Assembly: GCA_021414245.1 (NCBI GenBank)
Contig: JAIOOU010000016.1
Span: 62,001 to 126,000, forward strand
Length of the DNA: 64,000 bases
Reading direction: 5' to 3'
Source: Chloroflexota bacterium
GTDB taxonomy: Bacteria > Chloroflexota > Anaerolineae > Anaerolineales > Villigracilaceae
Below the pieces are notes generated by a model. The model made no database searches. It saw nothing but the letters and a program-made list of their open reading frames with translations, and was not told the DNA's origin. Positions 33,372 through 43,355 of the stretch are shown here, one piece after another. Both the position numbers and the translations under genes were made by a program. How positions within the stretch are numbered: the first letter of the stretch is position 1; every line of letters starts with the position of its first letter.

Positions 33372-33719
33372 ATGACAGACTTCATCAAGGCCGTCGAAGC
33401 CAAAGTTAATGAGAATATCCCGCAGTTGAACGCCGGGGATACGGTAAGCGTGCATGTCAAGATCAAGGAAGGCGATCGCGAACGTATTCAGGAATTCAAG
33501 GGGATCGTGATCCGCTTGCGCAAAGGTGGCAATGATGCATCTGTCACAGTCCGCCGTATGGCAAGTAATGGTGTCGGCGTGGAGCGCACCTTCCTGCTTC
33601 GCTCCCCGCGCATCGACAAGATCGTTCTGGAACGCCATGGCAAGGTCCGCCGGGCGCAGTTGTACTTTATGCGTGACCGCACCGGCAAGGGCGCGCGCCT
33701 CAAGCAGAAGTTCGACTAA
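33372..33719 (+). CDS. rplS: 50S ribosomal protein L19
   Basis: The 115-residue protein has the L19 text GDTVSVHVKIKEGDRERIQEF in outline, FKGIVIRLRKGGND and KVRRAQLYFMRDRTGKGARLK. L19 sits at the subunit interface. It has its own promoter and terminator; trmD and rimM, its usual neighbours, are absent. Confidence 0.97.
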   Translation: MTDFIKAVEAKVNENIPQLNAGDTVSVHVKIKEGDRERIQEFKGIVIRLRKGGNDASVTVRRMASNGVGVERTFLLRSPRIDKIVLERHGKVRRAQLYFMRDRTGKGARLKQKFD

Positions 33720-33733
33720 TCAGGATCCAAAGG

Positions 33734-33759
33734 AAGGGCGCCCGCAAAGCGCCCTTTTT
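33734..33759 (+). terminator. Terminator of rplS
   Basis: AAGGGCGC pairs with GCGCCCTT across a 7-base loop and is followed by TTTTTG. Confidence 0.85.
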
Positions 33760-33776
33760 GTTTTCAAGGAGCAGCC

Positions 33777-34493
33777 ATGTCAAAACCATTGATTGGAATT
33801 ACCACCCGCAATGGCACGGATTCTGACGGCCATCCCACGGTCACGATCCAGCATTCCTATGTGAAGGCGGTGATGAACGCCGGCGGCCTGGCGATCCCGG
33901 TCCCGTCCATTTTACCGGAGGAGGACCTGCGGCAGTTATATGTGCAGCTTAATGGGATTCTCTTTACCGGCGGCGGGGATGTCTCTTTGGACTATTTTCC
34001 CGGGTCACCCCACCCGAGAGTTGATGGCGTGGACGATGCGCGCGATTCAACCGAGATCAGTTTAATGCGCTCTTCCGTAAAAGACGGAAAACCCTTGTTG
34101 GGCATCTGCCGCGGTGCACAGGTGATGAATGTGGCCCTGGGCGGCACGTTGTATACGCATGTGATCGACCAGCTCAAAGGCGCGATCGACCATGATTATC
34201 CGGGCAGCCTGCGCCGGACGATCGTGCATCCCGTGAATGTGGATGAGAACTCCCGTGCCGCTGAGATCTTCGGTGAAACTTTATTGAATGTAAACAGCCT
34301 GCACCATCAAGGTTTGAAGGATATCGCCCCCGGCTTGCGGGTGGCCGGCCATGCCCCGGATGGGTTGGTGGAAGTGGTGGAACTTCCCGATCATCCCTAT
34401 GCGGTAGCCGTGCAGTGGCATCCGGAGTGGTTAACCGACCAGCCCGCCATGCAGAGATTGTTCCGGTCCTTCGTGGATGCGGCAGGCAAATAA
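33777..34493 (+). CDS. Gamma-glutamyl-gamma-aminobutyrate hydrolase-like (peptidase C26)
   Basis: The 238-residue protein has the class-I glutamine amidotransferase triad: Cys in LLGICRGAQVMNVALGG, His and Glu in VQWHPEW. The start IGITTRNGTDSDGHPT and GILFTGGGDV match PuuD-like hydrolases, which split gamma-glutamyl bonds in polyamine breakdown. A polyamine-type ABC transporter lies at 47.9-52 kb. AGGAG lies 6 bases before the ATG. Confidence 0.9.
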   Translation: MSKPLIGITTRNGTDSDGHPTVTIQHSYVKAVMNAGGLAIPVPSILPEEDLRQLYVQLNGILFTGGGDVSLDYFPGSPHPRVDGVDDARDSTEISLMRSSVKDGKPLLGICRGAQVMNVALGGTLYTHVIDQLKGAIDHDYPGSLRRTIVHPVNVDENSRAAEIFGETLLNVNSLHHQGLKDIAPGLRVAGHAPDGLVEVVELPDHPYAVAVQWHPEWLTDQPAMQRLFRSFVDAAGK

Positions 34494-34524
34494 CGCCTGT
34501 TGCATGAAGTTTTCCGGTTTGTAG

Positions 34525-34530
34525 TATGAT
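34525..34530 (+). promoter_or_regulatory. -10 box of murI
   Basis: TATGAT ends exactly 7 bases before the ATG at 34538, so transcription would begin on the start codon. TTGCAT lies 19 bases further upstream as a possible -35 box. Confidence 0.6.
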
Positions 34531-34537
34531 TTTCCGC

Positions 34538-35356
34538 ATGTCAAAAGTTGAAAATCCCATCGGTGTATTTGACTCTGGCGTGGGCGGACTCTCCGTCCTG
34601 CGTGCGATGCGCGCGCTGATGCCCAATGAGAACATGATCTACCTCGGCGATCAGGGACATGTCCCTTATGGTCCGCGGCCGATGGAGGAGATCCAGAAAT
34701 TTTCAGAGAGGATCACGCGTTTTCTGCTAAAGCAGAATTCCAAATTGATCGTGGTGGCCTGCAATACGGCTTCAGCGGCCGCTTTGACATATTTGCGTAA
34801 ACAATTTCCGGAAGTCACTTTTGTGGGCATGGAACCTGCCGTCAAGCCGGCTGCCGAAACAACCAGGACCGGCAGGGTCGGCGTGCTGGCCACCCCGGCT
34901 ACCTTCCAGGGCGCCTTGTATGCATCTGTGGTGGAAAGATTTGGTACCGCTGTCGAATTGTTCCAAAATACCTGCCCCGGGCTGGTGGGGCAGATTGAAA
35001 AAGGCGAGTTGACTTCAACGGCCACCCGGTCCATTTTGGAGGATGCGCTTGGCCCCATGCTGGAAAAGAACATTGATACGGTCGTTTTGGGATGCACCCA
35101 CTATCCGTTTGTGATCCCCCTGATTGAACAGATCGTGGGAAAAAATGTGCGGGTGATCGACCCAGCCCCCTCGGTGGCGAGACAGGCCAAACGTCTGCTT
35201 GAAGCGGCCGGGATGCTTAATCAGTCAGGGGAACGTGGGGCAGTCCGCTTTCTCACTTCCGGAGATCCTGCTTCGATGAAATCCCTGTTGCCTTTATTGT
35301 TGGGCTCGCAGGGCGAAGTTCAGCCGTTTGTCTGGAAGGGTGATCGTGAGATCTGA
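34538..35356 (+). CDS. murI: Glutamate racemase
   Basis: The protein (272 residues) begins IGVFDSGVGGLSVLRAM and has the two catalytic cysteines Cys75 (VACNTASA) and Cys186 (LGCTHYPF). It makes D-glutamate for peptidoglycan, which implies the host has a peptidoglycan wall. The ATG at 34538 is preferred over that at 34526, which overlaps the -10 box and adds a non-conserved MIFR. Confidence 0.95.
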   Translation: MSKVENPIGVFDSGVGGLSVLRAMRALMPNENMIYLGDQGHVPYGPRPMEEIQKFSERITRFLLKQNSKLIVVACNTASAAALTYLRKQFPEVTFVGMEPAVKPAAETTRTGRVGVLATPATFQGALYASVVERFGTAVELFQNTCPGLVGQIEKGELTSTATRSILEDALGPMLEKNIDTVVLGCTHYPFVIPLIEQIVGKNVRVIDPAPSVARQAKRLLEAAGMLNQSGERGAVRFLTSGDPASMKSLLPLLLGSQGEVQPFVWKGDREI

Positions 35357-35359
35357 TTC

Positions 35360-35842
35360 CTAGGCATTTTTCGGTTGGACCGCCAACAGCAGCAGATTCT
35401 TTCCCAGAGCGCGCAGTTCATCTTCATTTGAGAATTTCATTCCGGCGAACGCCATGACGGATCGGGTATAGGCGGGCTTCTGACGGTAGAAACGAACAAG
35501 CATTTCACCGGCATTTTCGGCAGCAAAAATGTTTGCACGCGCCCTGAATTTTCTGCGGCCCACGCTTGCTTCAATAACCGGTTGAGACTGAATGTTCCTG
35601 TACCAGTCGGCATGCACGCCGTAAGCGGCTTCAATGTAATAGGTGTCGGTGACTCGATCGTACGCCATAATATCCACCATCACATGGCGGGGCCTGCCTG
35701 TTTTACGGCCCGCGGTGGTGATCAGCATCCATTGCGCGCCAATTAAACGCTCCCAGCCGCCCAATCCAATTTTTTCAAGCCAGACCGGAATCCGAAAGAA
35801 TAGCCTGAGCAAAGGACCGGGTTTTTTATGCAGGGCTGCCAC
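35360..35842 (-). CDS. F420-type nitroreductase family protein (DUF385)
   Basis: The 160-residue protein has the split beta-barrel pattern of deazaflavin-dependent nitroreductases: LITTAGRKTGRPRHVMVDIMAYD and ADWYRNIQSQPVIEASVG (Ddn-like). F420 is likely as the cofactor. The position at the end of the minus-strand run, 3 bases after its neighbour and 3 bases from murI on the other strand, makes it the last gene of that run. Confidence 0.88.
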   Translation of the reverse strand: MAALHKKPGPLLRLFFRIPVWLEKIGLGGWERLIGAQWMLITTAGRKTGRPRHVMVDIMAYDRVTDTYYIEAAYGVHADWYRNIQSQPVIEASVGRRKFRARANIFAAENAGEMLVRFYRQKPAYTRSVMAFAGMKFSNEDELRALGKNLLLLAVQPKNA

Positions 35843-35845
35843 GGA

Positions 35846-36613
35846 TTATTTTCCCGAAATTACGAACTTTAAAAAAGTTCCCAGATCCCGAATATGAGGC
35901 CAAAAAGCGGGCGTGCGTTTGCGATAGTCAAGATAGGAACTGCCCAGGCGCTCGGCCAATTCCCTCTCTTCGACCAGGTATATCCAACCCGTCAACCCCA
36001 GCGGCATCAGGATGGCGAAGGCGATGGCGTTGGCATTGCCATTCAGCAGAGCCAGTCCAATACCCACACGCATAACTCCGGCATAGACCGGGTGCCGTAA
36101 AATTCCATAAATGCCCGAGTTAACGATCCGGCCTTCCCCGGGATGATAGACATATAACAAGGCAAGATGATCCGCCCCGAGGGCAAACACACTGCGGATC
36201 CACAAAAGGGCGCCGATGCAGAGCATAAACCAGCCCAATGCGAGAAAGACAATCGTCCACCATCCTCGCGGCACAAAAGGCCCATTCATGTAGCCTGCAT
36301 GCGCAACGGCCGCCATGATCAATGCCAGCCCCGGCATGGCGTAATGGGCAAAGGCCTTGCGATAGGCAAGTTCCTTGTATTTTTCCCTGTAGGTTTGCCT
36401 GCGGGAGAAGAACAGGCTTGCCACGGTAAATCCGAGGGCGATGATGATGATCTGGCTGTCAATGCTCCAGGTGGGAATCTGGTCTGTGGTGATGAAGTAG
36501 GCAGTCACCACGCCGAGCAATACCAGTGCATACAGAAAGATGCGTAGTTTGCCGCCGGAGGTATTTAACTCAGGAATATGCTTTGCCAGAATATCCATGC
36601 CTTTGAATTTCAT
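35846..36613 (-). CDS. Isoprenylcysteine/phospholipid methyltransferase-like membrane protein
   Basis: The 255-residue protein has about six membrane segments and the motif GIYGILRHPVYAGV followed by a Glu-rich EERELAERLGSSYLDYRKRTP end. This is the catalytic region of ICMT/PEMT-type methyltransferases, where S-adenosylmethionine binds. The acceptor is unknown. It overlaps nothing and lies 3 bases before the nitroreductase gene. Confidence 0.85.
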   Translation of the reverse strand: MKFKGMDILAKHIPELNTSGGKLRIFLYALVLLGVVTAYFITTDQIPTWSIDSQIIIIALGFTVASLFFSRRQTYREKYKELAYRKAFAHYAMPGLALIMAAVAHAGYMNGPFVPRGWWTIVFLALGWFMLCIGALLWIRSVFALGADHLALLYVYHPGEGRIVNSGIYGILRHPVYAGVMRVGIGLALLNGNANAIAFAILMPLGLTGWIYLVEERELAERLGSSYLDYRKRTPAFWPHIRDLGTFLKFVISGK

Positions 36614-36645
36614 GTTTATCTCCTCTTGCTGTAATGTTGAAGGGA

Positions 36646-37251
36646 TTAATCCGCAGGGCGGATATTTAATTGGCCGGCAGTCGGCTTTTTCCCGCTGAGA
36701 GCTTCAAAGGTCAGGTCGCCCTGGGCAAGCCCATATTTCATATTGTAGTTTTCAAAAATCCTGGCATATCCGGCGCCTACGGCATATTCCATGTTCAGGT
36801 TTAATTGGGCGGCCAGCAGGCGGATTGCGGCGGTGTCAGGGCCTTCTATTTCCACAAATTCCCCAAACGGCAGTTCATCCAGCATGATGTGACAATCCTG
36901 CAGGTCGTAGATGGCCCGTTTTTTTTCATAGATGAAAATCCGTACATAGCCAAGAGCTTCCAGAAATTTTTGAGCCGTATCGAAATCCCCGACGGTGAAT
37001 TCCAACTCCTCCCGTGAAAAGATCCCATCCTGGAGCGCGCTTGGACCCTTGTAGGTCAGGCAGGCTTCGGCGTCTTTTCTCAATCGCAAAACGCGGCCGT
37101 TCGCCCGGAGACTTCCATCCGGAAGGTCGTAGCGGTAGTTCAGCTCGTGGATACGGGGCTGAATTAAAAGCGCCTTCATTTCCAGAAGGCGCTTTTCGAC
37201 CGCTTTCAAGTCCTGCACATAGAACTTAACTTCTATTTCCTGTCCGTTCAT
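36646..37251 (-). CDS. CYTH-domain protein (class IV adenylate cyclase-like)
   Basis: The 201-residue protein begins GQEIEVKFYV with the ExExK signature and continues RVLRLRKDAEACLTYKGP, KKRAIYDL, MLDELPFGEFVEIEGP. The CYTH tunnel binds triphosphates. Members act as thiamine triphosphatase, adenylate cyclase or inorganic triphosphatase; the sequence does not separate these. It lies 6 bases after the BCCP gene. Confidence 0.9.
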   Translation of the reverse strand: MNGQEIEVKFYVQDLKAVEKRLLEMKALLIQPRIHELNYRYDLPDGSLRANGRVLRLRKDAEACLTYKGPSALQDGIFSREELEFTVGDFDTAQKFLEALGYVRIFIYEKKRAIYDLQDCHIMLDELPFGEFVEIEGPDTAAIRLLAAQLNLNMEYAVGAGYARIFENYNMKYGLAQGDLTFEALSGKKPTAGQLNIRPAD

Positions 37252-37257
37252 GGTGGA

Positions 37258-37755
37258 TTAATGCATGCTGAGCAGGGATTGTTTTTGTTCAACACTTTCG
37301 CCTGCCTTTACCCGGATGCGGCTCATGACCCCATCCCGCGGCGCCTTGAGTTCGTTTTGCATTTTCATGGATTCAAGGATCAGCATTACCTGTCCCTTCT
37401 TGATTGCCTGACCTTCCTCAACCAGCACTGCAACGACCAGGCCCGGCATGGGCGCCTTCAGGTGGAATTCGCCACCCTCCGCGATTCCGCCGCCAGCGGC
37501 CGCTTTCAAACGCTTCTCGCGTTCATCCTCGACCTTTACCTGATACTGTCTTCCGCGCAGCAGCACATCCCAATCCTCCTCGCCCTGATAGACGAAGGCT
37601 TCATAGGATTTCCCGTCGAGGATCAGGGAGAATACCGGCTGGCCGCTGACCGTTTCAAAATCGACCTGCAACAGGCGGTCCCCGATACGAATGTGGTGTT
37701 CATCCACCACTTCGATTTCAAATTGCTGATTGTCTATCGTGGTAACGTATTTCAT
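37258..37755 (-). CDS. Biotin carboxyl carrier protein of acyl-CoA carboxylase
   Basis: The 165-residue protein ends with a biotinyl domain: APMPGLVVAVLVEEGQ and ESMKMQNEL, where Lys131 carries biotin. The N-terminal 80 residues form a beta domain seen in fused carboxylase subunits. It passes carboxyl groups from AccC to the carboxyltransferase. It follows accC by 22 bases. Confidence 0.93.
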   Translation of the reverse strand: MKYVTTIDNQQFEIEVVDEHHIRIGDRLLQVDFETVSGQPVFSLILDGKSYEAFVYQGEEDWDVLLRGRQYQVKVEDEREKRLKAAAGGGIAEGGEFHLKAPMPGLVVAVLVEEGQAIKKGQVMLILESMKMQNELKAPRDGVMSRIRVKAGESVEQKQSLLSMH

Positions 37756-37777
37756 CGTTGATCATCCTTGTTCGCGA

Positions 37778-39286
37778 TTAGCGGTGCATGCGTTCCCAGC
37801 GGCCGACCCATTTCCAGTTGCTTGTGTCGCGTTCATTCCGGCGGACCACCTGTGCGGACCGTTCAGTTTGCTGATGTTCCACCAGTGTGGCAAGAATGGC
37901 TGCAATTTCCGCGTTCGCCGTCCGGGACTCGATCGCATCGTCCATGGAAAATCTTTCCTCCACAAAACGGGTGTCAAATTGCCCGGCCATGAACCGGTGT
38001 GAATCCATCAGGGTTTGATGGAATGGAATATTGGTTCGCACACCCACAATGCGATATTCTTCCAGTGCGCGGCGCATGCGCAGAATGGCCTGTGCGCGGG
38101 TTTCCCCCCACACGATCAATTTGGCGATCATCGGGTCATAGAAGGGAGTGATCTCAAAGCCCGGGTAAACCCCCGTGTCCACCCGGACGCCGGGACCGGT
38201 GGGAATCAAGCTGTGGGTGATGCGGCCCGTGGAGGGCATGAAGCCGTTGAAGGGGTCCTCCGCGTTGACGCGGCATTCGATGGCGTGCCCGTTGATCTGG
38301 ATCTGTTCCTGGGTGTAACTCAACTGGCGGCCGCGGGCGATGCGGATCTGCTCGGCGACGATATCCACCCCGGTGACCATTTCCGTGATGGGATGCTCCA
38401 CCTGCAGGCGGGTGTTCATTTCGAGAAAATAGAAGTTGCGATCCTTGTCCACCAGGAATTCAATGGTGCCTGCGTTGACATAGTCAACGGCCTGCGCGGA
38501 TTTCACGGCGATGCTTCCCATTTTTTCCCGTAATTCGGCATCCAGGAAGGAGGAAGGCGATTCTTCCAGTAGTTTTTGGTGACGGCGCTGAATGGAACAT
38601 TCGCGTTCGCCCAGGTGGATGACGTTCCCGAAGGTGTCAGCGATGATCTGGAATTCGATGTGGCGCGCACCTTCGATCAATTTTTCGAGATAAACATTCC
38701 CGTCGCCGAAAGAGGATTCTGCCTCGCGTCTTGCGGATGCAAGCAGGGTCGGCATTTCCTCGATACTTTTGACTTCTCTCATGCCTTTTCCGCCGCCGCC
38801 GGCAGTGGCTTTGATCAACAATGGAAATCCAATGCTTGGCGCAACCGCCAGCAGATCGTCATTGGTCATATTACCGACGTCTTCCGTGCCGGGTACAACC
38901 GGCACACCGGCTTTGATCACGGTTGCCCGGGCTTTTCCTTTATCACCCATTGCGGCAATCGAGGAGGGCTTGGGGCCGATAAATTTGATTCCGAGATCGG
39001 CGCATTTTGCGGCAAAGTCTTCCCGCTCAGCCAGAAATCCATAACCCGGGTGGATCGCATCCGCGCCGGATTTTTTGGCAACCTCAAAAATTTTATCTGC
39101 TCTTAAATAAGATTCCCGGGATGGGGCCGGCCCAACCAGATAAGCTTCATCTGCATAGCGCACATGCAGTGCATTTCGATCAGCCTCCGAGAAAACCGCC
39201 ACGGTTTCAATGCCAAGCTCCCGGCAGGCGCGGATGATACGGACCGCGATCTCGCCCCGATTCGCAACCAGGACTTTTTTGAACAT
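37778..39286 (-). CDS. accC: Biotin carboxylase subunit
   Basis: The 502-residue protein starts MFKKVLVANRGEIAVRIIRA and has the ATP-grasp pattern GGGGKGMREV, HIEFQIIADTFGNVIHLGERECSIQRRHQK in outline and FLEMNTRLQVEHPITEMVTG. It carboxylates biotin with ATP and bicarbonate. The C-terminus is about 50 residues longer than plain AccC. An ATG 9 codons upstream (39313) overlaps the previous stop (ATGA) and is a possible alternative start. Confidence 0.95.
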   Translation of the reverse strand: MFKKVLVANRGEIAVRIIRACRELGIETVAVFSEADRNALHVRYADEAYLVGPAPSRESYLRADKIFEVAKKSGADAIHPGYGFLAEREDFAAKCADLGIKFIGPKPSSIAAMGDKGKARATVIKAGVPVVPGTEDVGNMTNDDLLAVAPSIGFPLLIKATAGGGGKGMREVKSIEEMPTLLASARREAESSFGDGNVYLEKLIEGARHIEFQIIADTFGNVIHLGERECSIQRRHQKLLEESPSSFLDAELREKMGSIAVKSAQAVDYVNAGTIEFLVDKDRNFYFLEMNTRLQVEHPITEMVTGVDIVAEQIRIARGRQLSYTQEQIQINGHAIECRVNAEDPFNGFMPSTGRITHSLIPTGPGVRVDTGVYPGFEITPFYDPMIAKLIVWGETRAQAILRMRRALEEYRIVGVRTNIPFHQTLMDSHRFMAGQFDTRFVEERFSMDDAIESRTANAEIAAILATLVEHQQTERSAQVVRRNERDTSNWKWVGRWERMHR

Positions 39287-39309
39287 AAGGGATCCTTTGG
39301 CTTTCGGGC

Positions 39310-40857
39310 TCATAGTGGAATATTTCCGTGTTTCTTGGCGGGATTGGAATCACGTTTGTTGCTTAGCATTTCCAGTGCATTGATCAGGCGCGGGCGGGTT
39401 TCCTTTGGCTCGATGACATCGTCAATATAGCCGCGTTGGGCTGCCACGTATGGATTCGCAAATTTTTCCTTGTACTCAGCCACCAGCTCCGCCTTCTTCT
39501 TGACCGGGTCCTTGGCCTTCTCAAGCTCCTTGCGGAAAATAATGTTTACCGCCCCATCGGGTCCCATGACGGCGATCTCGGCGGTTGGCCAGGCGAGGTT
39601 TACATCACTGCGGATGTGTTTCGATGACATGACGCAATACGCGCCGCCGTAGGCCTTGCGGGTAATGACAGTGAGCTTGGGAACAGTGGCCTCGCAATAT
39701 GCGTACAGCAGTTTTGCCCCCGAGCGAATGATTCCGTGATGCTCCTGGAAAGTGCCGGGCAGGAAGCCCGGCACATCCTCAAAGGTGATAATGGGAAAAT
39801 TGAAGGAATCGCAAAACCGCACGAAACGGGCGGCTTTTTCGCTCGCGTCAATATCCAAAACACCGGCCAGAACAGCGGGTTGATTGGCAACGATCCCGAC
39901 GGAGTGACCGCCCAATCGTGCAAAACCGACCACGACGTTCTGGGCATAATTTTCATGGATTTCGTAGAACTGCCCGCTGTCCACGATCATGTTGATGACT
40001 TCTTTTATGTCGTATGGTTTATTCGCATCGTCAGGAACGATGGTGTTCAATCCATCCTCCATCCGCAGCGGATCATCTGCGGGTACAAAAGGCGCGTCTT
40101 CCATGTTGTTTTGAGGCAGGTAGCTTAGCAGCTTGCGGATCAGATATAAGGTATCCGCCTCACTGTCTGCGGCTACATGGCATACGCCTGATTTTTCGGA
40201 ATGTACGCTTGCCCCGCCCAGATCTTCCTGGGTGACTTCCTCGTGAGTAACGGCTTTGACCACATCCGGCCCGGTGACGAACATATAGGAGGTGTTGCGG
40301 GCCATAAAAATGAAATCCGTCAAAGCGGGAGAGTATACCGCCCCGCCTGCGCATGGTCCCATAATGGCTGAGATCTGCGGGATGACTCCGGAAGCCATGG
40401 TGTTTCGCAAAAAGATATCCGAGTAACCGGCCAGGGCGACGACGCCCTCCTGAATTCTGGCACCTCCGGAATCATTCAATCCGATCATGGGGGCGCCGTT
40501 CTTCATGGCCATGTCCATGACTTTGCAGATTTTTTCGGCGTGGACCTCGCCCAGACTTCCGCCGAATACGGTGAAATCCTGAGAGTAGACATAAACCAGC
40601 CGGCCTTCCACAGTGCCCCATCCGGTCACGACTGAATCGCTCATGATCTTCTGTTCATCCAGGCCGAAATCATGGGTTCGGTGAACGACAAATGCATCCA
40701 CCTCGTGGAAGGAGCCCTTGTCCAACAATAAATCAAGTCGTTCACGCGCGGTTAATCGCCCCTTTTTATGCTGGGCGTCGATTCGATCCTGGCCGCCGCC
40801 GAGCCGTGATTCCGCCCTTTTTTCACTTAGTTTTTGGATTTTCGATTTTTCGCTCAT
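39310..40857 (-). CDS. Acyl-CoA carboxylase carboxyltransferase subunit (propionyl-CoA type)
   Basis: The 515-residue protein has both carboxyltransferase halves: the N-terminal [19 protein letters not shown] and GGARIQEGV parts, and the C-terminal [34 protein letters not shown] region in outline, with [11 protein letters not shown]. This matches PccB/MmdA. It takes the carboxyl group to propionyl-CoA or a similar acyl-CoA. Conserved residues alone do not exclude methylcrotonyl-CoA. Confidence 0.93.
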   Translation of the reverse strand: MSEKSKIQKLSEKRAESRLGGGQDRIDAQHKKGRLTARERLDLLLDKGSFHEVDAFVVHRTHDFGLDEQKIMSDSVVTGWGTVEGRLVYVYSQDFTVFGGSLGEVHAEKICKVMDMAMKNGAPMIGLNDSGGARIQEGVVALAGYSDIFLRNTMASGVIPQISAIMGPCAGGAVYSPALTDFIFMARNTSYMFVTGPDVVKAVTHEEVTQEDLGGASVHSEKSGVCHVAADSEADTLYLIRKLLSYLPQNNMEDAPFVPADDPLRMEDGLNTIVPDDANKPYDIKEVINMIVDSGQFYEIHENYAQNVVVGFARLGGHSVGIVANQPAVLAGVLDIDASEKAARFVRFCDSFNFPIITFEDVPGFLPGTFQEHHGIIRSGAKLLYAYCEATVPKLTVITRKAYGGAYCVMSSKHIRSDVNLAWPTAEIAVMGPDGAVNIIFRKELEKAKDPVKKKAELVAEYKEKFANPYVAAQRGYIDDVIEPKETRPRLINALEMLSNKRDSNPAKKHGNIPL

Positions 40858-41248
40858 ATGCCTCTCTCACCAGTGATTTCTTGGAAAATAGGATAAATAA
40901 GATTAGTGCCAAGTTTACTATAACAGCGAACTGCCAGTTTGGATGTGGATTTTGCCAGACCAGCCTTTCGATCCAATACCAGACCGAATAGCCTGCCGTT
41001 GTCCCCAGAAGAAAATGCGGCGCCCAGGCCTTGCCTTTCTGAATACTCCAAAATAATAAAAGACCCAGGATCAGCCACGATAAACTTATCAAAATTACCG
41101 TTCCCGGCCCGGGTCGGGATCCAAATTCGCTCAGGATGGGCTGCCAGGCAAAAGCCGTCCAGGCACGCAGGGCGTTCCATGCCGTTAGAATTAACACCAG
41201 TGCAAGTAGAAGGGTTACTCGGAAGGGTTGCTTTCTCATGGTTGGGCT
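40823..41248 (-). CDS. Small membrane protein of unknown function
   Basis: The 141-residue protein has about four membrane segments ([68 protein letters not shown]). No family was recognised. Its end overlaps the carboxyltransferase start by 35 bases. The start could also be the ATG at 41236 or 41263; the choice is uncertain. Confidence 0.65.
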   Translation of the reverse strand, partial: SPTMRKQPFRVTLLLALVLILTAWNALRAWTAFAWQPILSEFGSRPGPGTVILISLSWLILGLLLFWSIQKGKAWAPHFLLGTTAGYSVWYWIERLVWQNPHPNWQFAVIVNLALILFILFSKKSLVREAYERKIENPKTK

Positions 41249-41282
41249 CATTGCATAGGGCATTATGCGTTGAATGCGAACT

Positions 41283-43355
41283 CTAATATTTAGGCACATC
41301 CAACAGGTAGTACAAGCCTTTACCGCCATAGGAACCGAAATTTGAAAGGTATGCTTCAAATTGACCGTAATATGGAGGGGTCAAAAGCAATTGACTGTTT
41401 GCAAAAATGATTTCCAGACCATGTCCGCGGAGATAGGCAGGCGCCTCCCGATTTTGCAGAGCTTTGAAATATTCATAGCTGTTGATCAGGCCGTCCATGT
41501 TGACGATCGTTCTATCCTTGATGAAATAGCCGACATTTCCGCCGCCCGTCATTCCAATCACACTCCCGGGAGGGGTGTTTGATTCAAGGAAGGGAAGCAC
41601 CTCCATGTAAGGCTGGTCTTTTGGATAGGCATTGTACGGCATGGTGACTCGAATGTCGTGAGCGAAGGAACGGGCTGACAGGACTGCGAGAGTTAATGCG
41701 GTGAATTCAAGCAGCGGTCTAAAATATTTGAATTTCAGGATGGGGCGAATTGCCAGGTGAATCAGGAGACTGCCGGTCAGGACGACCAGGATCATCTCGC
41801 TGATCCAATACCACTCTTTTGCCCCGCCATAGGAGGTATTTGTATACGAAAGTATCTGCAAAGCGCATCCACTGGCAAGCGGAATAAGAATTAAGTTTGA
41901 AGCCTTGTGCATCGCCCGGCGTGAATTGACAGCCAGGATGATGGTTGCAAGGAATGCGACCATTGCCAGTGCAATGTAGTAGCGCTCATCTACATAATCG
42001 GCTCCCGGAAAATAGGGCTGCAATCTCTTTGAAAAATGAAACAGGGTCTCTGAGGCCGGCTTCCAGGCATTAAAAGGTCCCTGGGAGGCAATGCCAAAAA
42101 AAGAATACCAATCACCGGCTGGACGCTCGTAGGCGGTGCTGATAATTGAACCCCACCACCGTTTAATTTGGCCGCTGACCGGCATGGCTGTGCCAAATGC
42201 GATCCTATTAAAAGCCATATACAATAGTAACGCACCGCCAACTATGCCAAAATAAACGAGGCCATCGTTAAGCCATTTTTTCCAGTTTATTTTCAGTTCT
42301 TCAAGAGGAGTATCTGGAATACCGGCTCTTCCTCTTGCGAACCAAAATGCAGCTGTCCTGAGCGCAAGAAGAAAAACCAGGCATATGATCCAATCGGTGA
42401 GAAATGAGCTTCGGGGGAAGCTTTTTCCCAGGCCAGCCCTTTCAAGGACCAGATAAATTACAGTGAGTATGACTGTGCCTGTGCTGAGGCCCAGCACGGC
42501 TGATCTGACTGTTTTCCAAAAAGGACGGTTTCCCGGATTTTGAAATCCGCCAAAGAAGTATAGACAGGTAATTTTAATGACAAGGGAAATGATGGCCGCC
42601 CCGACTGCCGGTCCAGAATAGTAACTGTTGTAGGCTTCAATTCCCGACCGGAGCACCACGGCTGATGTCATGGATGCGAAGATCACGATGATATCCAGGG
42701 GTAGGAGAAACCGGATCGAGGACCTTCGAAAGACCAGCCACAGACCGATCATAACCACCAGGAATACCAGGTCGAGTCGGCTGAACATTACCAGTACACC
42801 CATAAGCGCCAGTGCGGCAATCTGCCGGTTTGAAACCGTGGTTTTGCGCCATTCCTTTTCAAACTGGGAAAGTTTCCAAATTGCCAGCATGATCGTGAAT
42901 CCAGCCAGAGGGGTTTCCAGGCCGAATTCGTACACCACTGAGTGGATATACAGATTAAATGCCCAGTAGGCAGCTGCCAAAATTGCCACTTCCTTCGAAA
43001 GGTTGTTCTTTATCAGCCGGTAGATGATGATGGCGGTGGCGGCATTGAGTCCGGCCATGACCATGAGCATAATTCGCAGGGGAAGGATCAGGTCGAAGCG
43101 GGCGAGAAAGAAAACCGGAATGCAGACGATCATCCACAAGGGGTGATAGCCGTTGGTGGCATTGATGCCGTCAAAAGTGCTGCCCATCCCCTGCGTGATG
43201 TTCTGGGCGACCTTGAAGTAATAATAAGCGTCATCCCGGGAAAACCACGAATTCGGGAAATTGTGTGCGTCTGAAAAGGCCGCATACAGGTGAATGCCAA
43301 GGATGGCCGAGATCAATGCGATCTCAAACAGGGAAAAGCGTTTTAATAATTTCAT
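41283..43355 (-). CDS. GT-C-like membrane glycosyltransferase
   Basis: The 690-residue protein has about 12-13 membrane segments and an early outer loop with FSRDDAYYYFKVAQNITQGMG and NGYHPLWM. An acidic Asp-Asp in the first loop is the usual catalytic mark of GT-C enzymes that use lipid-linked sugars. The C-terminal soluble part (NMDGLINSYEYFKALQNREAP) lies outside. It follows the alcohol dehydrogenase gene directly (TAGATG). Sugar and acceptor are unknown. Confidence 0.75.
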   Translation of the reverse strand: MKLLKRFSLFEIALISAILGIHLYAAFSDAHNFPNSWFSRDDAYYYFKVAQNITQGMGSTFDGINATNGYHPLWMIVCIPVFFLARFDLILPLRIMLMVMAGLNAATAIIIYRLIKNNLSKEVAILAAAYWAFNLYIHSVVYEFGLETPLAGFTIMLAIWKLSQFEKEWRKTTVSNRQIAALALMGVLVMFSRLDLVFLVVMIGLWLVFRRSSIRFLLPLDIIVIFASMTSAVVLRSGIEAYNSYYSGPAVGAAIISLVIKITCLYFFGGFQNPGNRPFWKTVRSAVLGLSTGTVILTVIYLVLERAGLGKSFPRSSFLTDWIICLVFLLALRTAAFWFARGRAGIPDTPLEELKINWKKWLNDGLVYFGIVGGALLLYMAFNRIAFGTAMPVSGQIKRWWGSIISTAYERPAGDWYSFFGIASQGPFNAWKPASETLFHFSKRLQPYFPGADYVDERYYIALAMVAFLATIILAVNSRRAMHKASNLILIPLASGCALQILSYTNTSYGGAKEWYWISEMILVVLTGSLLIHLAIRPILKFKYFRPLLEFTALTLAVLSARSFAHDIRVTMPYNAYPKDQPYMEVLPFLESNTPPGSVIGMTGGGNVGYFIKDRTIVNMDGLINSYEYFKALQNREAPAYLRGHGLEIIFANSQLLLTPPYYGQFEAYLSNFGSYGGKGLYYLLDVPKY

